A DNA stretch of 64,000 nucleotides from Nocardia farcinica (GTDB lineage: Bacteria; Actinomycetota; Actinomycetes; Mycobacteriales; Mycobacteriaceae), in the NCBI RefSeq assembly GCF_001182745.1, contig NZ_LN868939.1, forward strand, positions 1,798,001-1,862,000. Reading direction: 5' to 3'. Within the stretch, counting starts at the first letter, position 1, and the number at the start of each line of letters is the position of its first letter. Shown here in pieces: positions 30,921 to 38,763 of this stretch. Below the pieces are notes generated by a model. That model made no database searches. It was not told the origin of the DNA and saw only the letters and a program-made list of their open reading frames with translations. The position numbers and the translations under genes were made by a program.

Positions 30921-31769
30921 TCAGTGCCGCGGCCGATAGACCGCGAGGGTGACCGAGGCGGTGACGCTCATCCGGTCGGGCAGCGCCGCCAGGCGCGCGG
31001 CGTCGGTGTCGTCGCGATGGTGCGCGGACGGGCCCATCCCCACCAGCCCCGCGATGTCCGCACGGCCCAGCGCCATCGGGTACTCGACCACCACGCGCTC
31101 GGCCGGGTCGAAATGCCCCGCCATCGCCGTCGCGACGCGGCGGTCCTTGTCCGGGTCGACCCCGACCATGCCGAGCGGGCCGACGACTTCGCGCAGATGA
31201 GCCGGTGTCGGCGTCACCACGAGGTAGCGCCCGTCCGGCGCCAGCACCCGCGCCGCCTCGGCCGGATTGCGCGGCGCGAACACCGTGAGCACCGCGTCGA
31301 GCACGCCGTCGCGCACCGGCAGCCCCCGCCAGGCGTCGGCCAGCACGGCCGCCGCCCGGGGGTGCGCGCGGGCGCAGCGCCGCACCGCCGGTTTGGCGAC
31401 GTCGAGCGCGATGCCGGTGGCGCGCGGCACGGCGTCGAGTGCGCGGGCGAGGTAGTACCCGGTGCCCGCGCCGACCTCGAGCAGCGTCGCGGCACCCGTG
31501 GGGAGCGCCGCCGCCACCGCGTCGGCGATGGGCGCGAAATGGCCCCCGCGCTGAAAGGCGGCGCGGGCGTCCAACATGTCCGCCGTGTCACCGGTCATCT
31601 TGGTCGAGGCACCGGTGAGCAGGCCGACGTATCCCTGTTTGGCGATGTCGAAACTGTGGCCGCGGGCGCACCGCAGCGCCCGCTCCTGAACCTGCAAGGC
31701 CTGCCCACATTCGGGGCAGGCCAGCAGACAGGCCACATCGGCCAGGGCCGAGGTACTAGCTGGTGACAC
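30921..31769 (-). CDS. RlmA-like 23S rRNA (guanine-N1)-methyltransferase
   Basis: A 282-residue methyltransferase. The N-terminal zinc finger CPECGQALQVQERALRCARGHSFDIAKQGYVGLL is diagnostic of the RlmA/TlrB family, followed by a SAM-binding domain (LLEVGAGTGYYLARAL). Family members methylate G745 or G748 of 23S rRNA; TlrB-type enzymes give resistance to tylosin-like macrolides. Which position applies cannot be read here. Its GTG start lies inside the 3' end of the DUF3117 gene (14-nt overlap). Confidence 0.85.
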   Translation of the reverse strand: MSPASTSALADVACLLACPECGQALQVQERALRCARGHSFDIAKQGYVGLLTGASTKMTGDTADMLDARAAFQRGGHFAPIADAVAAALPTGAATLLEVGAGTGYYLARALDAVPRATGIALDVAKPAVRRCARAHPRAAAVLADAWRGLPVRDGVLDAVLTVFAPRNPAEAARVLAPDGRYLVVTPTPAHLREVVGPLGMVGVDPDKDRRVATAMAGHFDPAERVVVEYPMALGRADIAGLVGMGPSAHHRDDTDAARLAALPDRMSVTASVTLAVYRPRH

Positions 31770-31923
31770 TCTTCAGTTCGTCACCCAGCGCAGCGGCTTC
31801 ATCCGGCGTGAGCTCGACGACCAGACGCCCGCCACCCTCGAGTGGAACCCGCATGACGATTCCACGCCCTTCTTTGGTTGCCTCGAGGGGACCGTCCCCG
31901 GTGCGGGGCTTCATGGCCGCCAT
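31756..31923 (-). CDS. DUF3117 small conserved actinobacterial protein
   Basis: A 55-residue protein beginning MAAMKPRTGDGPLEATKEGR and ending DELKSVTS. It is recognised as the DUF3117 family, a short, highly conserved actinobacterial protein (Rv1211 in M. tuberculosis) of unknown function. ATG 31923 has GGAGGG 8 nt upstream; an ATG at 31914 is a shorter alternative. Its stop (31756-31758) lies 14 nt inside the following rRNA methyltransferase gene. No membrane segment is present; the predicted fold is a small beta-rich domain. Confidence 0.9.
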   Translation of the reverse strand: MAAMKPRTGDGPLEATKEGRGIVMRVPLEGGGRLVVELTPDEAAALGDELKSVTS

Positions 31924-32025
31924 CCTCTGCTCCCTCCAGATCTGCGCGGTTTTCTGCGCACTTTCTTGGAACTACAGTTGTCACCAACCAGGTAGCCCAC
32001 CGGCATTTGGTGAGCTACACCTGTC

Positions 32026-32652
32026 CTATTCTTCCCTATCGCCGTTCGGGACGGATACCTGAGTTCGAAATGTGATCGCGGTGGCGTCCCGGTGCGCGGT
32101 GCTGCCGACCCAGCAGTCGGCCAGGTGATCGTCGACCATTCCGGTCGCCTGCATCAGCGCGTATGCGGTGGTCGGGCCGACGAACCGGAAGCCGCGCCGC
32201 TTCAATTCTTTTGCCAGAGCGACGGATTCGGCACTGGTCGCGGGCACGTCGGCCAGGCTGCGCGGCCGCGGGCGCGGCTGCGGCGCGAACGACCACACCA
32301 GCTCGTCGAGGGGCACGTCCAGCGCCAGCGTCGCACGGGCGTTGGCGATCGCGGCGTCGATCTTGGCGCGGTTGCGCACGATGCCGGGGTCGGCGAGCAG
32401 CCGGTCCACATCGGCGGGACCGAACTCGGCGACCCGCTCGACGGCGAAGCCGGCGAACGCGCGGCGGAAACCCTCCCGCTTGCGCAGGATGGTGATCCAC
32501 GCCAGGCCCGACTGGAACGCTTCCAGGCACACTCGCTCGAACATCGCGTCCACCCCGCGCAGCGGAGCACCCCACTCGAAGTCGTGGTAGTCGCGATAGA
32601 GCTCGGAGGCCAGCGACCAGGGGCAGCGGATGCGCCCGTCGTCGACGGTCAC
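32026..32652 (-). CDS. tag: DNA-3-methyladenine glycosylase I
   Basis: A 208-residue base-excision repair enzyme that removes 3-methyladenine. CPWSLASELYRDYHDFEWGAP opens the family domain, AFQSGLAWITILRKREGFRRAF holds the HTH-like DNA-contact region, and FRFVGPTTAYALMQATGMVDDHLADC near the C-terminus contains the zinc-binding histidine and cysteine. GTG 32652 overlaps the preceding DivIVA-domain gene by 4 nt. It corresponds to Rv1210 (tagA). Confidence 0.93.
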   Translation of the reverse strand: MTVDDGRIRCPWSLASELYRDYHDFEWGAPLRGVDAMFERVCLEAFQSGLAWITILRKREGFRRAFAGFAVERVAEFGPADVDRLLADPGIVRNRAKIDAAIANARATLALDVPLDELVWSFAPQPRPRPRSLADVPATSAESVALAKELKRRGFRFVGPTTAYALMQATGMVDDHLADCWVGSTAHRDATAITFRTQVSVPNGDREE

Positions 32653-33032
32653 GAACGGTCCCGGCCGTTGGGCGCGGGCCAGGCGGGCTCGGCCCGGTCC
32701 GGCACCGCCGGCGGCGTGGTGACCGGGTTCGCGGTCTGCCCGGCCGCCGCTTCGCGCGCCGCGGCGAGCTCGGCCTGGAGTTCGTCGATGCGGGCGGCCA
32801 GCCGGGCCAGCGCCCAGTCCACCTCGCCCGCCTTGTAGCCGCGCACCACCTGCTGGAACCGCAGCGCGCGCACATCGGCGCCGGTGATGCCCTCGGCGGG
32901 CAGCACGGTGGCGGTGGTGCCCTCGGGCAGCGGACCGAGCTCCTCGCCCCGCCCGAAGACCACGCTCGCCAGCAGGAACAGCACCGCGGCGACCACGCCG
33001 ACGATCAGCACGTACCCCAGCAGCGTCAGCAT
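32649..33032 (-). CDS. DivIVA domain-containing membrane protein
   Basis: A 127-residue protein. One N-terminal transmembrane helix (GYVLIVGVVAAVLFLLASVVF) is followed by a short DivIVA-type segment (ITGADVRALRFQQVVRGYKAGEVDWALARLAARIDELQAELAAA) that is a predicted coiled coil, and a Pro-rich tail. DivIVA domains bind membranes and organise polar growth in actinobacteria; this short form (Rv1209-like) has no defined role. It is coupled to tag by a 4-nt overlap and is 6 bp from mrp. Confidence 0.85.
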   Translation of the reverse strand: MLTLLGYVLIVGVVAAVLFLLASVVFGRGEELGPLPEGTTATVLPAEGITGADVRALRFQQVVRGYKAGEVDWALARLAARIDELQAELAAAREAAAGQTANPVTTPPAVPDRAEPAWPAPNGRDRS

Positions 33033-33038
33033 GGCGCG

Positions 33039-34175
33039 CTACAGGTGCCGGGTGGTGTCGATGCCCAGCGACATGCCCGCCAGGCCGCGTCTGCGCACCG
33101 CCAGCTTGTCGGCCACCTCGCGCAGCGCCGTCGCGGCGGGGCTGTCCGGATCGCGCAGCACGATCGGGGTGCCCTCGTCACCGGCCTCGCGCAGGCCCTG
33201 CTCGAGCGGGATCTGCCCGAGCAGCGGGACGTTCGCGCCGACCGCGCGGGTCAGGCTGTCGGCCACCTGTTGCCCGCCGCCGGAGCCGTAGAGCTCCATC
33301 CGGGTGCCGTCGGGCAGGTCCAGCCACGACATGTTCTCCACCACGCCCGCGATGCGCTGGCGGGTCTGCAACGCGATCGAGCCCGCGCGCTCGGCGACCT
33401 CGGCCGCCGCGGCCTGCGGGGTGGTGACCACCAGGATCTCGGCGTTGGGGATCAGCTGGGCGATGGAGATCGCGACGTCGCCGGTACCCGGCGGCAGGTC
33501 GAGCAGCAGGATGTCGAGATCGCCCCAGAACACGTCGGCCAGGAACTGCTGCAGCGCCCGGTGCAGCATCGGGCCGCGCCACACCACGGGCGTGTTGCCC
33601 TGGGTGAACATCGCGATCGAGATGACCTTCACCTCGTGCGCGATCGGCGGCATGATCATCCGCTCCACCTGGGTGGGGCGGGCGTCGGTGCCGAGCATGC
33701 GCGGCACCGAGTGGCCGTAGATGTCGGCGTCGAGCACGCCCACCGAGAGCCCGCGCGCCGCCATCGCCGCCGCCAGGTTGACGGTGACGCTGGACTTGCC
33801 CACCCCGCCCTTGCCGGAGGCCACCGCGTACACGCGGGTGAGCGAGCCGGGCTGGGCGAACGGGATCACCGGGTCGGCCGAGTCGCCGCGCAACTGTTTG
33901 CGCAGCTCGGTGCGCTGCGCGTCGTCCATCACGTCGAGGTCGACCGAGACCGCGCCGACGCCGGGGACGTCGGCCACCGCCTTGGTCACCCGCTGGGTGA
34001 TCTCGGTGCGCAGCGGGCAACCCGCCGTCGTCAGGTAGACCTCGACATGGACATTGCTGTCGGCGTCGATCGCGACGCTTTTCACCATGCCCAGTTCGGT
34101 GATCGGCTTGCGGATCTCCGGGTCGTCGACCTTCGCGAGCGCGCCCCGCACGTCCGATTCCGTTACCACTGGCAT
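33039..34175 (-). CDS. mrp: Mrp/ApbC-family P-loop ATPase, Fe-S cluster carrier
   Basis: A 378-residue protein. The N-terminal MIP18/DUF59 domain (SDVRGALAKVDDPEIRKPITELGMV) is followed by an MRP ATPase domain with the deviant Walker A YAVASGKGGVGKSSVTVNLA and LDADIYGHSVPRML. The C-terminal MSWLDLPDGTRMELYGSGGG contains no CxxC, so the usual cluster-binding cysteine pair of many Mrp proteins is not obvious. ATG 34175 is preceded by TAAAAT at 7 nt, so it is likely leaderless. It matches Rv1229c. Confidence 0.92.
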   Translation of the reverse strand: MPVVTESDVRGALAKVDDPEIRKPITELGMVKSVAIDADSNVHVEVYLTTAGCPLRTEITQRVTKAVADVPGVGAVSVDLDVMDDAQRTELRKQLRGDSADPVIPFAQPGSLTRVYAVASGKGGVGKSSVTVNLAAAMAARGLSVGVLDADIYGHSVPRMLGTDARPTQVERMIMPPIAHEVKVISIAMFTQGNTPVVWRGPMLHRALQQFLADVFWGDLDILLLDLPPGTGDVAISIAQLIPNAEILVVTTPQAAAAEVAERAGSIALQTRQRIAGVVENMSWLDLPDGTRMELYGSGGGQQVADSLTRAVGANVPLLGQIPLEQGLREAGDEGTPIVLRDPDSPAATALREVADKLAVRRRGLAGMSLGIDTTRHL

Positions 34176-34182
34176 GACGGGA

Positions 34183-34188
34183 ATTTTA
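34183..34188 (-). promoter_or_regulatory. -10 hexamer of a likely leaderless mrp transcript
   Basis: TAAAAT (complement), 7-nt spacer, then the ATG at 34175, in the 19-bp gap after the lytic transglycosylase gene. Confidence 0.55.
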
Positions 34189-34194
34189 GGCGTC

Positions 34195-35037
34195 TCAGAT
34201 TCGGGGCAACTGCGCGGGCTGCGGTGCGACCCCCGTGGCGTAGGCGCTCTCCCACGCCATGACATTCGCGACGTAGGCCATCGAGTTGTTGTAGCGCAGG
34301 ATGGCGCGGCTCTGCTGGGAGAGATCGCGCATGTCCAGATTGCCGTCGCACAGGTACTTGCCCGCGGTCAGCGCCGCGTCGAAGAGGTTCTGCGGGTCGG
34401 CGATGCCGTCACCGTTGCCGTCGGCGGCGTAGCGCTGCCAGGTCTCGGGCAGGAACTGCATCGGGCCGACCGCGCGGTCGTAGCCGTCGAGTCCGTCGAG
34501 CGCGCCGTTGTCGCTGTCGTGGATGACGTTGTTGCCCGCGAGCGAGCCGTCGAGCACCGGGCCGTAGACCGGCTTGATCGGGTTGCCGTCGGCGTCGGCC
34601 TTGCCGCCGAACGCGTGCGTGGACTCCACCCGGCCGATACCGGCCAGCATGGTCCAGGGCATGTGGCACTGCGGGTTCTCCGCGTGCAGTTTCTCCTCGG
34701 CGTTGCGGTAGGCCGCCTCGGCGATGCCGGGCATGCCCAACGGCCCCGCGGGCAGGTCGGCAGGCGCTCGATCACTCGACAGCGCAACGCTTTTCACGAC
34801 CGGCGGGGTGGCGGTGTGCTGGGCGGCGAGTGCGTGGGTGAGGTGCTCGTCGGGATCGGCGTTGGCGGCGCCGAGCACGTCCTGACCGTCGGCGAGCGGC
34901 GCGACCGCGGGCTGCTCGCCGCTGTCGAGGTTCGATGCCGCGGCGCAGGCGACCAGTCCCGCGGGGACCAATCCGGTGAGTGCGATGACGGAGCCGCGCC
35001 GGACCGGCGCGGGGGATTGCTTACGGTGACGCCCCAC
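34195..35037 (-). CDS. Lytic murein transglycosylase (MltB/SLT_2-like), probable lipoprotein
   Basis: A 280-residue exported protein. GTG 35037 has GGAGGAGGG 10 nt upstream. A basic N-terminus and hydrophobic core end in LVAC (C31), a plausible lipobox. The catalytic region is MLAGIGRVESTHAFGG with the acid glutamate, followed by the SLT_2 signature AVGPMQFLPETWQRYAADGNGDG and YLCDGNLDMRD. It cleaves peptidoglycan glycan strands to give 1,6-anhydro products. The next gene upstream is a clear paralogue. It corresponds to Rv1230c. Confidence 0.88.
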   Translation of the reverse strand: MGRHRKQSPAPVRRGSVIALTGLVPAGLVACAAASNLDSGEQPAVAPLADGQDVLGAANADPDEHLTHALAAQHTATPPVVKSVALSSDRAPADLPAGPLGMPGIAEAAYRNAEEKLHAENPQCHMPWTMLAGIGRVESTHAFGGKADADGNPIKPVYGPVLDGSLAGNNVIHDSDNGALDGLDGYDRAVGPMQFLPETWQRYAADGNGDGIADPQNLFDAALTAGKYLCDGNLDMRDLSQQSRAILRYNNSMAYVANVMAWESAYATGVAPQPAQLPRI

Positions 35038-35127
35038 GGTGTGGTGACCCTCCTCCAACGACACGGCAGGGGAAGCTCGTGCGACACAACGCGATTCGGA
35101 AACCGATGCGCGGTGGGTCGGGCGAGC

Positions 35128-35153
35128 CTCCTTCGTGAACGAAGGAGAGATTA
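35128..35153 (-). promoter_or_regulatory. Promoter and operator-like palindrome upstream of the lytic transglycosylase
   Basis: On the minus strand the -10 TAATCT (complement of 35148-35153) is directly followed by CTCCTTCGT-N2-ACGAAGGAG (35128-35147; 9-bp arms). The palindrome would cover the start site and early transcript, leaving a roughly 100-nt 5' leader. It could be an operator or a 5' hairpin. Confidence 0.5.
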
Positions 35154-35268
35154 CCGCATCCGAGACCTTTTTGTTACGCCTTCGTGATGTGTCACCAGGT
35201 TTGGGTCACGGAAGGGGCTCGCGTCCGGGCGCTGCCTGCGCGCCTCGGCCGCCGGCCGCCGGACCCGC

Positions 35269-36717
35269 TCAGGCCGGCGGCGGCGCGGGGGCGGGCGGCA
35301 GCGGGATGACGATCCCGAACGGCAGGGTGATCCCGGGCGGAGGCGGGGGCGTCGGGGCGGCAGGCGCAGGTTCGGCCGGTGCCGCGGGTGTCGTCGCCGG
35401 TTCCGGGGCTGGCGTCTGTTCGACCGGCGGGGCAGGCGGTGGCGGAGTCTGGGCGAGCTGCGGCGCGGCCTCCGGCTGCTGCGGCACGGCGCAGGCGGGG
35501 TCCGGCGGCGCGGGCTTGCCCGGCTCCACCGGTGCGGCCGGCGCCGCCTCGCCCTCGGCGGTGCCGAACTCCCGCGCGGGCGCGATCGGCTGCGCGGGCG
35601 CGCCGGGCGCCGGCATCGGGGCCGGAACCGCGGCCTGCACACAGGGATCCACCGGCTTGGGCGGCGGGCAGAAGATGCCGCACGGGATCGGCGGCAGGCC
35701 CGGGATGTGGATCATCGTCTCCTGCGGCGTCGGACCGGGGGTGACGGTGGTGCCCGGCGGCAGTTCGGTCGGCTTGTCCGGCACGGTGGTCGACGGGATG
35801 GTCGTGTCGACGGCGGTCATGTCCGGAGCGGGACCGGCCGCCACGACCGGCGCCGAGCCCGGCGGGACGAGGTTCGGGTCGACGGTGACCTGGCGCGGGG
35901 TGCCGCCGGTGCGGTAGGCCGCCGACCAGCTCAGCACGTCGGCGGCGTAGGCCATCGAGTTGTTGTAGCGCAGCACCGCGCGCAGTTCCTGCTGCGGATC
36001 ACGCAGGTTCAGGCCCCCGGAGCAGAGGTATTTGCCCGCGGCCAGCGAGGCGTCGAACACGTTGTGCGGGTCGGCGACGCCGTCGCCGTTGCCGTCGGCG
36101 GAGTACAGCGACCAGGTGCTGGGCAGGAACTGCATGGGGCCGACGGCCCGGACGTAGCCGCCGTCGGCGGCCTTGATGATCTCGTTGCCGGGCAGGGTGC
36201 CGTCCAGCGCGGGACCGAAGATCGGCGAGACGGTGGTGCCCGCGGCGTCGGTGCGGCCACTGCTCGCGTGTGCGGATTCGATGCGGCCGATGCCGGCGAG
36301 CAGGTTCCAGCTCAGTCCGCAGCCGGGCATCGAGGAGGCCAGGGCCAGTTCGGCATTGCGGTAGGCGGCCAGCACGATCTCCGGGATGCCGAGCACGCCC
36401 CCGGTGTTCGGCAGGGCGATGTCGCGCAGCGGGACCGTGCCGCCGAACGGCGGCAGCCCGTCGGCGGGCGGAGTCATAGCTCGAAGTTTGCGGGGACTGT
36501 CCGGGGTGACCGGCAAGAGGCCAACCGTGGTCGCCGAAGGGGAGTCCGGATTTCCGGTGCCCGCGCCTCCGCCACCGGTGGTGCCGGTCGAGGCGGCCAG
36601 CAGCGCCTCCGGCGCCTTGGGCGGCTCGCTCGCCGTGGTGCTGTGCGCCGCCGAACCGGAGGCGACCAGACCGGCGACGACAAGGGCCGACATGGTTATC
36701 GGAGCAGAAACACGCAT
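35269..36717 (-). CDS. Lytic transglycosylase with long proline/alanine-rich C-terminal tail
   Basis: A 482-residue exported protein. Signal peptide residues are about 1-24 (SALVVAGLVASGSAAHS). The catalytic domain (about residues 100-270) reads LLAGIGRIESAHASSG and AVGPMQFLPSTWSLYSADGNGDG, closely matching the downstream paralogue. The last 200 residues are Pro/Ala/Thr-rich with a CGIFCPPPKPVDPC segment and an LPFGIVIPLPP patch near the end, likely a wall-spanning or interaction tail. ATG 36717 is the natural start. This tail distinguishes it from the shorter paralogue. Confidence 0.85.
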   Translation of the reverse strand: MRVSAPITMSALVVAGLVASGSAAHSTTASEPPKAPEALLAASTGTTGGGGAGTGNPDSPSATTVGLLPVTPDSPRKLRAMTPPADGLPPFGGTVPLRDIALPNTGGVLGIPEIVLAAYRNAELALASSMPGCGLSWNLLAGIGRIESAHASSGRTDAAGTTVSPIFGPALDGTLPGNEIIKAADGGYVRAVGPMQFLPSTWSLYSADGNGDGVADPHNVFDASLAAGKYLCSGGLNLRDPQQELRAVLRYNNSMAYAADVLSWSAAYRTGGTPRQVTVDPNLVPPGSAPVVAAGPAPDMTAVDTTIPSTTVPDKPTELPPGTTVTPGPTPQETMIHIPGLPPIPCGIFCPPPKPVDPCVQAAVPAPMPAPGAPAQPIAPAREFGTAEGEAAPAAPVEPGKPAPPDPACAVPQQPEAAPQLAQTPPPPAPPVEQTPAPEPATTPAAPAEPAPAAPTPPPPPGITLPFGIVIPLPPAPAPPPA

Positions 36718-36790
36718 TCGGCCACACCATTCCTCTATGTCGTGGGAGCGGGCCGGACGAGACCGCCGTCCCGGCGCGCTTCGGACAACG

Positions 36791-36812
36791 GACTCCAGGT
36801 TACCCAGGAGTC
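36791..36812. promoter_or_regulatory. Inverted repeat upstream of the second lytic transglycosylase
   Basis: GACTCC (36791-36796) and GGAGTC (36807-36812) flank a 10-bp centre containing GGTTACC; on the minus strand the centre contains TAACCT, a possible -10. It lies 74 bp upstream of the ATG at 36717. Confidence 0.35.
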
Positions 36813-36835
36813 AGTATGTTGTCGGGCGTTTCCGT

Positions 36836-37432
36836 TCATTCCTCGGGCGCCTGCGGGGGAAGCTGAACTGTTGCTTGCTTCCCGCCGGAACCCTTCTTCC
36901 GATTCCCTTTACCCGCCTTGCCGCCGCGTGAACCGGAATCGTCTCCCACGGTGGCCGCTTCGATCCGGTCGAGCATCTCACGGACCTCGTCGAGTTCGCG
37001 GCGTAGATAGTCGCGCGTCGCCACATCGCCCACCGCGATCCGCAGCGCGGCCAGCTCCCTGGCCAGGAACTCGGTGTCGGCCTTGGTCTGCGCGGCCCGC
37101 ATCCTGTCCTCTTCCAGCGCCACCCGGTCGCGGTTGTCCTGGCGGTTCTGGGCGAGCAGGATCAGCGGCGCGGCGTAGGCGGCCTGGGTGGAGAAGGCCA
37201 GATTCAGCAGGATGAAGGGGTAGGGATCCCAGCGCAACGCCACCACGAACACGTTGAGCGCGATCCACACGACCACCACCACGGTCTGGATCGCCAGATA
37301 GCGCCCGGTGCCGAGGAATCGGGCCACCCGCTCGCTGCTGCGCGCCAGTGCCTCGGCGTCCCAGTCGAACCGGAAGCGGTTCTGCATCGGGGTCTCGAGC
37401 CGCTGGCGCGCGACCGGCGTCTTGTCGGTCAC
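36836..37432 (-). CDS. DUF1003 membrane protein
   Basis: A 198-residue protein of the DUF1003 family. Two transmembrane helices (YLAIQTVVVVVWIALNVFVVAL and PFILLNLAFSTQAAYAAPLILLA) are followed by the conserved QNRQDNRDRVALEEDRMRAAQTKADTEFLARELAALR helix and a basic Gly/Lys-rich tail. GTG 37432 overlaps the upstream CBS-domain gene by 4 nt (GTGA), so the pair is coupled. Family function is unknown. It corresponds to Rv1231c. Confidence 0.88.
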   Translation of the reverse strand: MTDKTPVARQRLETPMQNRFRFDWDAEALARSSERVARFLGTGRYLAIQTVVVVVWIALNVFVVALRWDPYPFILLNLAFSTQAAYAAPLILLAQNRQDNRDRVALEEDRMRAAQTKADTEFLARELAALRIAVGDVATRDYLRRELDEVREMLDRIEAATVGDDSGSRGGKAGKGNRKKGSGGKQATVQLPPQAPEE

Positions 37433-38709
37433 CGGGTCGCCACCCCCTCCCGCTGTTCCTGTTCCCGCCAGTCCTCCGGCAGCAGGTGATCGAGCACGTC
37501 GTCCACACTCACCGCGCCGAGCAGGTGATTCTCCTCGTCCACGACGGGGCCGCACACCAGGTTGTAGGTGGCCAGGTACCGGGTCACCGCCGAGAGCGTC
37601 GCGTCCGGGCGCAGCGGGGTCAGGTCGGTGTCGAGCAGCCCGCCCACCAGGTGCGCGGGCGGCTCGCGCAGCAACTGCTGGATGTGCACGCAACCCAGGT
37701 ACCGGCCGGTGGGGGTGGCCGTCGGCGGGCGCACCACGAACACGATCGAGGCCAGCGCCGGGGTGAGATCCGGATTGCGCACCCGGGCCAGCGCCTCGGC
37801 CACCGTGGTGGCGGGCGTCAGCACCACCGGGCGGGTGGTCATCAGGCCGCCCGCGGTGTCGGGGGAGTGCTCGAGCAGCCTGCGCACCGGCTCGGACTCC
37901 TCCGGGTCCATCAGCGCCAGCAGCGATTCCCGTTCCCCGGTGGGCAGCTCGCCCAGCAGGTCGGCCGCGTCGTCGGGATCCATCGCCTCGAGCACGTCGG
38001 CGGCCCGGCGCACCTCGAGGTGGCCGAGCAGGTCGACCTGGTCGTCGTCGGGCAGCTCCTGCACCACGTCGGCCAAGCGCTCGTCGTCGAGCGCCTCGGC
38101 GACCTCGATGCGGCGCTTCTCCGGCAGCTCGCGCAACAGGTGCGCGACGTCGGCCGCGCGCAGCCCCTCGAACTGGCCGAGCAACTGGGTGACGTCCTGT
38201 CCCGGCCTGCCCAGCTCGTAGGGCGTGAGACCGGTGACCGCCTGCCAGTCCACCACGTGCACCGCGCGCCTGCGCCCGATCCTGCGGTGCCCGCGCACCG
38301 CGACCCGCGACACCACCCAGTCCCTGGTGCGGGTCCGTTCGATGCCCAGGTCGACGACGAACACGTCGACGCCGGTGAGGTCGGGCAGATCCGGGTCGTC
38401 GACGCGCACCTTGGAGTCGACGATCTGTGCCAGCGCGAGCATTTCGCCGGGGCGTTGCTGGAACCGGCGCAGGCTCACCGTGCCGGTGTTGAGCGTGATC
38501 ATGCCCGGCTCGATCGAGGTGACCCGCAACATCGGCACGAAAATGCGGCGCCTGCTCGGCAATTCGACGACGAGGCCGTGTACGCGGGGTTGCTGGCGGT
38601 CGTAGCGGACGGCGACGACGACGTCGCGCACCCGGCCGATAGACTCGCCGTCCGGTCCCAGCACCACCAGGCCGGCGAGCCTGGCGACGTACACCCTGGT
38701 AGCTGCCAT
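37429..38709 (-). CDS. PRC-barrel, MgtE-N and CBS domain protein
   Basis: A 426-residue cytoplasmic protein. The N-terminal PRC-barrel-like region (VYVARLAGLVVLGPDGESIGRVRDVVV) is followed by a second similar barrel, MgtE N-terminal superhelical repeats (ELPEKRRIEVAEALDDERLADVVQELPDDDQVDLLGHL), then a CBS pair ending at LLPEDW. The membrane transport domain of MgtE is absent, so it is probably a Mg2+/nucleotide-responsive regulator, perhaps acting with the DUF1003 protein. ATG 38709 is preceded by TAGCCT with a 7-nt spacer. It corresponds to Rv1232c. Confidence 0.88.
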   Translation of the reverse strand: MAATRVYVARLAGLVVLGPDGESIGRVRDVVVAVRYDRQQPRVHGLVVELPSRRRIFVPMLRVTSIEPGMITLNTGTVSLRRFQQRPGEMLALAQIVDSKVRVDDPDLPDLTGVDVFVVDLGIERTRTRDWVVSRVAVRGHRRIGRRRAVHVVDWQAVTGLTPYELGRPGQDVTQLLGQFEGLRAADVAHLLRELPEKRRIEVAEALDDERLADVVQELPDDDQVDLLGHLEVRRAADVLEAMDPDDAADLLGELPTGERESLLALMDPEESEPVRRLLEHSPDTAGGLMTTRPVVLTPATTVAEALARVRNPDLTPALASIVFVVRPPTATPTGRYLGCVHIQQLLREPPAHLVGGLLDTDLTPLRPDATLSAVTRYLATYNLVCGPVVDEENHLLGAVSVDDVLDHLLPEDWREQEQREGVATR

Positions 38710-38716
38710 GCTTGCC

Positions 38717-38722
38717 AGGCTA
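38717..38722 (-). promoter_or_regulatory. -10 hexamer of the PRC/MgtE-N/CBS-DUF1003 operon
   Basis: TAGCCT (complement), 7-nt spacer, then the ATG at 38709; likely leaderless. Confidence 0.55.
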
Positions 38723-38763
38723 GAGGTTTGCGGGCCGGTGGTCGCCGTGACACAGGAGGGTTT

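Noticed and set aside
30906..30932. 13-bp direct repeat GATCAGTGCCGCG at the rlmA-like 3' end
   Set aside because: Short, only two copies, and partly inside coding sequence; no sign of mobile-element target duplication.
35038..35210. c-di-AMP (ydaO-type) riboswitch upstream of the cell-wall hydrolase
   Set aside because: Such riboswitches precede actinobacterial wall hydrolases, but I could not match the conserved core; only the palindrome and -10 are convincing.
35205..35216. CRP/GlxR site GTGATGTGTCAC
   Set aside because: Arm spacing is 4 nt rather than the 6 nt of the usual consensus.
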